From: Setomelanomma holmii
Lineage: Eukaryota > Ascomycota > Dothideomycetes > Pleosporales > Phaeosphaeriaceae
NCBI GenBank assembly: GCA_010015745.1
Contig: ML978432.1
Location: 1 to 13,593, forward strand
Length of the DNA stretch: 13,593 nucleotides
Direction: 5' to 3'
Each line of letters begins with the position of its first letter. The stretch's first letter is position 1. A program made the translations under genes and the position numbers. Shown one piece after another: positions 1 to 7,100 of this stretch. The notes beneath the pieces are model-generated. The model made no database searches and was not told the origin of the DNA. It was given only the letters and a program-made list of their open reading frames with translations.

Positions 1-134
1 ATCTGGTTGTGTATATAATCGCTCGCAGTAGCTCTCTCAATACAACAACCTTCTGCCTCATTCATACCTGCCCTGTGCTCCCACATCCAACATTTGTCAT
101 AACTCGAGGATTCTCCAGATCTAAGCTCACATCA

Positions 135-398
135 ATGTCAACATTAACTTATATTAGTAGACGCCAAGTTACACAAGGCTTCCAACAACCCTCGAAACTA
201 TCGGTTTGCTTCTTTATTTAGTTTATTCTTTGGGAGCTTTGTTGGCGCATACATCACCAAAAGGGCCAATGTAGAATTGCCTTTTTCATTGCAGCTCTCG
301 CTATATTGGTATCCACAGCATGGTTCCTTGTCAAGAAGCCAACAAAGGGCTTGGAGGGGGCTAGGAGATGGCATAGTACTGTAGTCGTAACTAGGTGA
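135..398 (+). pseudogene. Small membrane-protein ORF interrupted by one TAG
   Basis: From ATG 135 one frame runs to TGA at 396-398 with a single internal TAG (219-221), 28 codons before it and 58 after. Downstream of the TAG the frame encodes a clear membrane span at about residues 48-66 (IAFFIAALAILVSTAWFLV), followed by a basic stretch (KKPTKG, ARRWH), as expected for a one-pass protein with a cytosolic or matrix tail. A TATA-like tatataat at 12-19 and a C-rich leader lie upstream. I do not recognise the family. The TAG could have arisen from CAG by C-to-T mutation. Alternatively the second half is an exon starting after a TTTATTTAG acceptor at 221 and the first half is leader. Either reading keeps the membrane segment. 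Confidence 0.35.
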
Positions 399-440
399 TA
401 AAGTGATTTAGAGACAGGTCTAGTGCGGCTCCCGATGAAG

Positions 441-494
441 ACCCGATTCTGGTACCCTAAAGGTCCCGCATTTAGGCCCCCCTCGTTATAAAAG
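441..494 (+). promoter_or_regulatory. Promoter module copy 1 (GATTCTGG box, TTAGGCCC box, TATA)
   Basis: A box reading acccgattctggtaccc (441-457) is followed by tttaggccccc (about 471-481) and a TATA box, ttataaaag (486-494). The first ATG of the next ORF lies about 70 nt downstream (565). The same order of elements recurs near 1483-1578 and 1753-1836. Seen: the motif similarity. Inferred: promoter function. Confidence 0.45.
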
Positions 495-564
495 TTTTGA
501 ATGCGTACTATTCCCAGAAATCTAGATAAACACCTAAAGCGATTACAGTATATACCTATTCGAG

Positions 565-852
565 ATGCTATATCTTCAAAACCTTGTTAACGAAAAGCTA
601 CACAAAGAACTGCGTTTGAGAAATCTCATCGCACACGTGGCATTAAGTAAACGACTCCACGAAATGCAGATGGAGTATGATGTAGAGGATTACGTACCGG
701 CCGGAAAGAAGAGTGAATCTTTCACAGAGTTCCTCACTCATACTCACCCTAGGACGAACACGTCAAGCTCTATGGCCTCAATGTCCGGCCTTTGTGAGCA
801 GTATGGGGCAATGACGCTATGTGACCATAAGAACAATGAGGAAATATCATGA
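565..852 (+). CDS. Hypothetical protein, 95 aa
   Basis: The ORF starts at the first ATG downstream of promoter module 1. The product is charged and partly helical-looking (KLHKELRLRN, SKRLHEMQMEYDVEDY), then turns Ser/Thr-rich near residues 60-75. I see no signal peptide, membrane segment or known motif. The stop overlaps the start of another short open frame (849-1043) in ATGA fashion; that frame gave no recognisable product. An intron or a frameshift could join the two. The promoter placement is the main support. The product is unknown and the ORF may be a fragment. Confidence 0.28.
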   Translation: MLYLQNLVNEKLHKELRLRNLIAHVALSKRLHEMQMEYDVEDYVPAGKKSESFTEFLTHTHPRTNTSSSMASMSGLCEQYGAMTLCDHKNNEEIS

Positions 853-1090
853 GAGCCAAAGTAGGATCAATGATAGAACTCTCGAGCGAGATGTGTTGTG
901 AGCCAAGTTACAGGGGCCTAGCATTCGAGCCCTTCTTCGGACAAGCATTCCAGCAGCAGGACCCAAAACTGGTCCCTATCGGCACCACATTCGTCAATGT
1001 TATAGTTGCTCTCTCGCTTGGTAGGCTCTCTATCTATCAGTAACTTACATACATGTAATATCCTCTAAATAACATTATAACCATTACCAC

Positions 1091-1474
1091 ATGGAACCTC
1101 AAACACGTAACAACAAGTTATTGCTTTCAGACTTGTCTGCAGACTTGATCCTCGAAGCTAAAGAAAATATCCATGACCTAACCCAGAGAGTCAAGCAGAT
1201 CTTAGACGATTTAGAGCTCGCTCTAGATATTTCGGCATTCTCACAGCACCAATACACTGTCTCTAAAGGTTGCAGCACTTCGCAGCCTCATGATCGGACC
1301 TTAATCTTCAAATCCTCTTCCGGACAACACCCCGAACTAAGGAGATGTCAAAAGTATGCCGAGCTGAGAGATGCCTCCCAAACCATTGTTGAGACACAAA
1401 GAATGGAGATGCAATACGTTAAGGCTAGGGTCGTATATATTAGGAGGCCTACCGCCTCGAATAGCTCTCCATAG
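1091..1474 (+). CDS. Hypothetical protein, 127 aa
   Basis: The ORF begins at ATG 1091 in an acceptable context (ccacATGg) after an AT-rich leader. The N-terminal 50 residues look like an amphipathic helix or coiled coil (LILEAKENIHDLTQRVKQIL). The rest is low in recognisable structure and ends RRPTASNSSP. I do not recognise a family. It could be a downstream exon of a gene that includes the 565-852 ORF, since both are on the same strand only 240 nt apart, but no convincing splice pair was found. The opposite strand also carries a 109-residue frame here, so coding potential is not decisive. Confidence 0.28.
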   Translation: MEPQTRNNKLLLSDLSADLILEAKENIHDLTQRVKQILDDLELALDISAFSQHQYTVSKGCSTSQPHDRTLIFKSSSGQHPELRRCQKYAELRDASQTIVETQRMEMQYVKARVVYIRRPTASNSSP

Positions 1475-1482
1475 GAAGGGGA

Positions 1483-1578
1483 GGGACCAATTCTGGGACC
1501 TGGGCTGCGTACATGTTGACGATTCGGTTTAAAGTCTTGTAGTCCTGAAATTGGGCCCCCTCGGTTCGAGGCTATATG
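1483..1578 (+). promoter_or_regulatory. Promoter module copy 2, ahead of an aborted 9-codon ORF
   Basis: ggaccaattctgggacc (1484-1500) matches the first box of copies 1 and 3. gaaattgggccccctcgg (1547-1564) matches the second box, and ctatatg follows at 1572-1578. A strongly pyrimidine-rich leader then leads to ATG at 1663. That start encodes only nine residues (MADSKSLYH) before a TAA, and module copy 3 begins about 60 nt later, so the gene it served is truncated or lost. Function is inferred from the repeated arrangement. Confidence 0.42.
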
Positions 1579-1752
1579 TTTCTGCATCATGCTAGTTCTC
1601 CTCCCAAACACTCTTTCCTCACTTCTTCTTCGCAATTGGCATCGTCTTCTCTTTACATCCATAATGGCGGATAGCAAAAGCCTTTATCACTAATAAAGTG
1701 TTGTCTGTTGATAAGCGGGGTGGGTAACTTGCCTAACAAAGAAGTCGATCTT

Positions 1753-1836
1753 GATCCTGATTCCGGACCGTAAGGAGGGACCAAAAATAGGATATCTCCC
1801 GGGCTCAAAATTAGGCCCTGCCCTTCTCTTATATTC
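1753..1836 (+). promoter_or_regulatory. Promoter module copy 3, ahead of the 1885 gene
   Basis: atcctgattccggacc (1754-1769) is followed by aaaattaggccctgccc (1807-1823) and a cttatatt TATA-like box (about 1827-1834). The gene start at 1885 is about 55 nt beyond the TATA. An out-of-frame ATG at 1853 would lie at or before the expected transcription start, so 1885 is the more likely initiation codon. Confidence 0.45.
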
Positions 1837-1884
1837 TCGATAATCTCCTCGTATGAAAGCTGTAGTCAAATCACATCTTGGACA

Positions 1885-2547
1885 ATGCCGGAAAACACTC
1901 GTCTGGCCTTTCAGCAGGAGTCCGCGAATGAACATCTCACTGAAGGGGAGAATAATAGGCACGATGAAACCAAGTTATCAAATCAAGAAAGTTATAGGAT
2001 GTTGTGGGACACAATCTTTGTTGATTACAAGTGGATTGATGGAATCGTTCGCGACTTGTCAGCAAAACCATTTTTAATCGGAACACGACTCGATGCCTTG
2101 CATCTAGAACATAAGGACCACTCAAAGCCGCTGTATGCGGCTCTTATCTCCGGCGACATTTCAGGCGATGTGACCTACACAAAGGATCTTTTCTTCAGCT
2201 GTCTTAAGCCCCATAAGCTTGTTGAGGGCACAGACGAGATCCTATTTGACAGTGGCATCATTCTGAATATTAGCGATATCCTAGACTGCCCGGAGCTGAT
2301 ACCAGTGGATATCAAGCAGTTGTTGTACGATAGAGATAGACTTGGTTCGACTTACTCGTTCTGGGGAGACGTTGATGGTGCATTAAGACGTCTCGAGCCG
2401 GCGTCTCTTACATTGACGAAATCTCGAATCCCGGGAGATGAAGAGCATTTTTGGATCCTGAAGCTCAAGTCTAACGACCGCCCTTCAGGTCTCGAAGTAT
2501 TTCTTGGGGACTGGAAGAAGTCCGAATACGGTGTTTATAGACTGTAA
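1885..2547 (+). CDS. Fungal-specific protein of unknown function, 220 aa
   Basis: This is an uninterrupted frame with convincing protein-like composition. After a polar N-terminus of about 35 residues it has a globular-looking body: SYRMLWDTIFVDYKWIDGIV, then a KPFLIG/LIG loop, YAALISGDISGDVTY, and FDSGIILNISDILDCPELIP. The overall pattern (WxxIFxDxxWI, LIG, YxALxSGD, LFFxxLxPH, SGIxLNISDIL) resembles a multicopy family of uncharacterised proteins in Fusarium- and Aspergillus-type genomes; this is recalled, not searched. No catalytic motif, signal peptide or membrane segment is visible. It follows promoter module 3. The final codons overlap a donor-like GTAAGT (2544-2549), so either TAA at 2545 ends the protein or a further exon existed. 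Function is unknown. Confidence 0.6.
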   Translation: MPENTRLAFQQESANEHLTEGENNRHDETKLSNQESYRMLWDTIFVDYKWIDGIVRDLSAKPFLIGTRLDALHLEHKDHSKPLYAALISGDISGDVTYTKDLFFSCLKPHKLVEGTDEILFDSGIILNISDILDCPELIPVDIKQLLYDRDRLGSTYSFWGDVDGALRRLEPASLTLTKSRIPGDEEHFWILKLKSNDRPSGLEVFLGDWKKSEYGVYRL

Positions 2548-2549
2548 GT

Positions 2550-2678
2550 CTAGTTTAGAGCAAACGGCGTTTCGTTGATGTCAGGATAATTACGACTCAA
2601 TTCCTCTCTAAACCACATCTTCTACGATTCGTCATTCTCAAAATCCATCTCAAAGCCCATTAAACCGTTGATGTTGTA
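2550..2678 (-). pseudogene. C-terminal remnant of an unidentified protein
   Basis: On the minus strand this frame reads YNINGLMGFEMDFEND, then ES, a TAG (2622-2624), and KMWFREELSRNYPDINETPF, ending ALN-stop at 2550-2552. The composition and the clean end read like real protein sequence. A second TAG (2679-2681) closes the frame upstream. It sits tail to tail with the 1885 gene, two bases beyond its stop. The parent family was not identified. It could be chance, but the residue pattern is unusually protein-like for its length. Confidence 0.3.
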
Positions 2679-2701
2679 CTAGTCTCAACACCTCATTCCT
2701 C

Positions 2702-2727
2702 AGCCCACTCCCGTAGCCCACTCCCGT
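2702..2727. repeat. Perfect 13-bp tandem duplication
   Basis: agcccactcccgt occurs twice with no spacer (2702-2714 and 2715-2727). It is probably replication slippage; no function is suggested. Confidence 0.85.
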
Positions 2728-2870
2728 TTAAGCCTATTGGAGAATTTCGTCATCAACTCTCCTATTCTAGATGATGTATTTAGCCTCCCCGTTCTACGTG
2801 CAAATTTGATGGTCGCGTAGACCACGTCTTGATTAGGTTTCCACTGGTTAATAGGGCCGTCAGGGCTGGC

Positions 2871-2888
2871 ATGAATGAATGAATGAAT
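2871..2888. repeat. GAAT microsatellite
   Basis: Four GAAT units follow a partial unit, in noncoding DNA. It marks the change from AT-richer to GC-richer sequence. Confidence 0.85.
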
Positions 2889-3919
2889 TAATTCGCCCGC
2901 GGCTGCCCGCGCAGGGGCTGCTAAGCCACCCTACCACGTGCCTACTTCTTTCTTTCGGAGAACACTGTATATTCTCCCGAGATCCGTACGTAACGTCTCC
3001 CAGCCACCCGACCGCGTTTTATCTTAACTTCAGGGTAGTTTAGCACACATCGCTTCCTACACCCTCTTTCGCCCGGCGAAACCGCGAAGCAGAAAGAGCT
3101 CTAACGGGAAAGTAAATCTAATAATGCTGGTAGCTAAGGATTGAATCCCTCGGTCTTTACGAGTGACTGATGGGCGAGCCCCTTAACAGAAGACCGCTAT
3201 TGGGCCACTCCATCCGGTGCAACAGCTGAGCGACAGCAGCGTCCAGGCACGAGCAAAGGACGGCGGCGGGTTAGCGGACCAAGAGCTTCTTCGGGCAAAG
3301 CAAGCCGGTGGAGGATTCATATTAAGCAGAGAGCAACGGGTCCGATTGGAGAGCGCTGGCCTTCGCGGACGGAGCTGAAGTATGGCGAGACACTGCCAGC
3401 TCTGCCTTGCGCCGGCATGACCGACCTAGGGCCAGGTCATGCTACCCTGGACAGCATATATTGCGGCACGGCCAGTATGGAAGCTGTTTGAGCGTGGTGA
3501 TGCAGACGCAATCGATGGATAGCTATTGGATCGGATGCAGCGAACTGCGGCGCTCCTCCAAGGTAAGTGATCAGTGGTACATGTGGGACAGAATTCATGC
3601 GATGGCGGTTGTAGCATCTGGAGTCAGGCGGAGACGGTATGTTGAAACGGAAGAGCCGGACCAGACCATGCGAACTTTCACCGACGTACACCTCCTTGAA
3701 TAGTGTTAGACACGAAGTGAGTGAAACCTCCAAGACAGGGGCTATCATGCGCCGTGCCCTGAGATAAATGGCTAGCTATAGGCTGATAAGAGGTGGGATA
3801 TGCAACACAGATAGGTGTGGGAGCAGGGAGAGAAATGTGAAGGATCCATATCCGGTCCAATTGGGGCACTGCTATGGTTATTAAGGTGCGTACCATAGGG
3901 TGGCAACTTAATGCGGGCG

Positions 3920-4012
3920 CTGTATTGTTCGTTCAGCGAGCAGCTTCAGCGCCTTAGCCTCATTAATAATGCGCTCCGTTTTCCAATGTCGTGTATTAAA
4001 CCACACATCCCC
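3920..4012 (-). pseudogene. Fragment of an APH-type phosphotransferase-like protein
   Basis: The minus strand encodes GDVWFNTRHWKTERI followed by INEAKALKLLAERTIQ. In fungal phosphotransferase-family proteins (aminoglycoside-phosphotransferase or kinase-like fold), a similar N-lobe segment with a W-K-T-E-x-I-x-N-E-A-x-A-L core precedes a TTIPVP motif. Here the homology stops at ERTI, exactly where TIPVP would be expected, and no downstream kinase-like sequence follows. It is an isolated remnant about 30 codons long, on the same strand as the kinase fragment at 4269-4421. Family assignment rests on pattern memory alone. Confidence 0.42.
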
Positions 4013-4132
4013 ACAGGTTGGGCGTAATATTCCGTAGCGGTACGGGAGCGTTTCTTAAACGTGTAAGGGGAAAGTTCGTAGCCCGAGTGAGATTCGTGGT
4101 GTGGTAGGCTACCCTAGGCAAGAGCATAGCCC

Positions 4133-7100
4133 GTGCCGCCTTTGGCAATCCATAACTCCTTGAGAGACCGGGGGAATATCGTCCCGGCATTTGCAGACGA
4201 TATCTGCTCCGGTAACATGAAACATGACGGAAACATTCCGTCGGTTTGTAAGGCATCGCTGAGGATTGTCAGACGTTTATGTAAGGCATGCATTCGCTGT
4301 CCTCGGATCGTTTTCTACTCTTCTCTAAGTATTCCAAGAATTTTAACTCTGTCCAGTCAAAGACGTAATCGTACTTGTAACCTTTGCGGTGGAAAAGGTT
4401 GCAGAATAATCGACGTAGGTGCCCACCCCTCCAAGAAAGCTGTGGAGAAGCTCATGGATCACGTGGACGGGATCAAGATTGTAGGGAGCACCTCTGCTCC
4501 TACAATGGCTGAGTGCGAGATTTGTATACAATCAAAGCTCCATCAGATTGTGAGCCGGCGCCCACCAAGGGAGCCAGCCACTCACCCGTTTGAGCGTATA
4601 AGTATTGATCTTGTACAACTCTCTGAGACGAAGGAGCATGGTTATGGAGGTGATCGATACCTCTTCCACTCCTTTGATGAGTACTCCAAGTGGCACAACG
4701 CCAGGGGTATCAAGGATAAGATGAAGGCTACCCTCACACGCGTTGTGAAGGAGCTTATTGCGTGGATCTTCACGCAGTTCAACGTCAAAGTTCGATTTGT
4801 TAAATGCGACTCTGAGAGGGGTTACGCCTTGTTGTGGGAGATCTTCAAAACTCTTGGCATCACTGCCGAACGCAGAGCTACTGAGGCCCAGGCAGGGGGT
4901 ATTGAACGCGCAGGACGAACGATAGTCACCGTTGCAAGAGCTGATCGACTCGCCGCTAAGCTCCCGAAAAAGCTGGCCATCCAGATCGCGGAGACGGCAG
5001 TGTATCAGCTTAACCGAACGCCCACAGAAGCTATTGGATGGAAAACCCCATACGAAGTGATCTGGGGTAAGAAGCCCTCAGTGGCGCACATGCGGCCTAT
5101 TGGCTCACACGCCTTTGTATACAATACAAAGATAGCCCGAGGAGACAAGCTTGAATCAAGAGCTATCATCGGCCACCTCGTCGGGTATAACAGCACTAAT
5201 ATCTATCTCGTATGGATACCCGCCCTCGATAAGGTGATACGCTCTCGCGACGTCTACTTCGGCAAACTTGACGATAACTACGACGATTCGCGCAGCTGGG
5301 GTGATCTCACACAGCTCGAAGAACTGGTGGAGATAGTCGAGATCGAAGATCCACCAGAAGACGTCTATCAACATCACAAGGTAGATGAGCTCCTTGATTC
5401 AGCACTCTGGCATCAACTCGCGACTTCTCAACAGTCCCCATGGGTAGCAAGACCTACCTCAGAGGCAGTAAGAGCTTCTAATCGCAAGGGGAACGAGCCA
5501 GTCTCGCGCTTAATCGGGCCACTGCCCTCCCCTGCCGCAACTCCGGAGCCAGAGGATATAAATACCTCTCCCTCTCTCCCCAATCCTTCTTCTCTCCACA
5601 ACCACCCTCCTCCTCCCCTCCGCGACAGCATCGCAATGGACATCTACGGCTGCGAGGGAGAGGAGGAGGGGGAGGAGGAAGATGAGGAAGAGGAGGAAGA
5701 AGAGTCAGGGGGACCCAGATCTACTGACGCCAACGAAGTGGACAGCCCTAGGGGGAATAACTCCCCTGACTACCCCGAGGACCCTGGCTTTGTCGAATCC
5801 GACGACAACTCGGAGTATGACACCCCTGATAGAACCTCTCGTCTAAAAGGGAACGAGCCAGTCTCGCGCTCGATCGGCCATCCAATCTCCCACCAGAGCT
5901 CCCCGTCAGGGTATATAAACCCATCCACTCTCTCTCCCAACAATCCTTCTCTCATCAATTACCCTCCTCCTCTCCTTCGCGACAGTATCGCAATGGACAT
6001 CTACGGCTGCGAGGGAGAGGAGGAGGGAGAGGAGGATGAGGAAGGGGAGGCTGTTTCCCAAAGAAGAGAGGGCGGAGAAGAGAAGGGGAGTCCAGGGGGA
6101 CCCTGGCTTCCCCATGGCAACGACGATCGGGATGATGATGAGCAGCTCCCGCGCCGCCGTGGCCGGAAGAAGTTGCCTCCCCGCGATCAACCAAAAGGAT
6201 GGGAAACGTTACCAGCGGACGCCACTGCCCCAGATCGAACTCGAAACAACGCCTCGAGAGCTGATGAGATCGGAGGAAACGTCACTGTTACCGGCAAGCG
6301 CGCGCGGAAACCAGTGAAGTACACTGCTGCGGTGGTAGGGGGTGTATATATGACGACCTTCATGACCCAGCTATACCCCACAGCACTGTCAGCGGCCCTC
6401 ATGGCTGAAGCTCCCCGTTTCAAACGACATAGAAATGAGCTTCCAGAAGCACCGAATCATTACAAGCACCTCCAGAAGCACCCATACGCCTCAGAGTTTA
6501 TGAAGGCTTGCCGAGAGGAGATAGACGCTATCAAATCGAAGGGCGTGTTTGGCAGATCTGTTGCCTACCCGATCGATGGAGTGGAAATACTACCACTGAG
6601 GTGGGTATTCACATACAAGTTTGACGAGGACGGGTACCTCTACAAGTTCAAGGCCCGACTAGTCGTAAGAGGTGATCTACAAAAGAGCTGGGACGATACG
6701 TACGCCGCTACCCTCGCAGCGCGTATATTTAGGTTTCTCATGGCAATTGCCGCAGCCTTTGAAATGAGAGCCTACCAGTACGACGTCCGCAACGCCTTCT
6801 TGAACGCCCGCCTTAACCGATTGCTCTACGTAAGAGCCCCAGAGGGATTCGAACGCGAGTTGGGAAACATCATTGAGCTCCTGTATGCTCTATATGGATT
6901 GAGAGACGCCCCAGCTCTATGGTATATGCATTTAACAGCAGTACTTGAAAAGGCTGGGTTGCGCAAGGTCCCATCAGTGCCCTGCCTATACACTAGCGAC
7001 TCACTGATCGTCTTCTTTTTCGTTGACGATATTGTGATTCTGGTACACCCGACAAAGCTCCAGAAACAACAAGAACTGGAGAGAGAACTCACAAGTGCCT

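Larger units (their letters stand above)
2679..3919. other. Stretch without an identifiable gene
   Basis: About 1.2 kb with no gene I can support. It contains a 13-bp tandem repeat (2702-2727), a GAAT microsatellite (2871-2888) and a GC-richer block from about 2890 to 3700. In that block the plus-strand frame 3187-3378 stays open for 63 codons without an ATG (includes KQAGGGFILSREQRVRLESA), and another frame is open from about 3240 to 3490. An 8-bp inverted repeat, gcatgacc/ggtcatgc, lies at 3415-3442. None of these matched a family I know. Confidence 0.5.

Noticed and set aside
1348..1962. Two minus-strand open frames (1348-1677 and 1690-1962)
   Set aside because: They lie antisense to the promoter modules and the plus-strand ORFs and have no motif or splice structure.
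3140..3230. tRNA-like or SINE-like signal on the minus strand (A-box-like tggcccaatagcgg and B-box-like ggattcaatcc)
   Set aside because: The T-arm does not pair correctly, the A-to-B distance is long and no acceptor stem forms.
3415..3442. 8-bp inverted repeat gcatgacc/ggtcatgc
   Set aside because: Short arms with a 12-nt loop are expected by chance at this scale.
3407..3703. Plus-strand open frame of 98 codons
   Set aside because: No ATG at its start, arginine-rich composition typical of a chance frame in GC-rich DNA, and competing frames of equal length on the other strand.
3996..4256. Minus-strand 86-codon frame downstream of the kinase fragment
   Set aside because: It is in frame with the kinase stop but overlaps the better-supported phosphotransferase-like fragment and shows no domain features.
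4133..4420. Taking the first 96 codons of the copia ORF as gag or a nucleocapsid zinc knuckle (CNLCGGKGC)
   Set aside because: The Cys pattern is not CX2CX4HX4C and the DNA is explained by the antisense kinase fragment.
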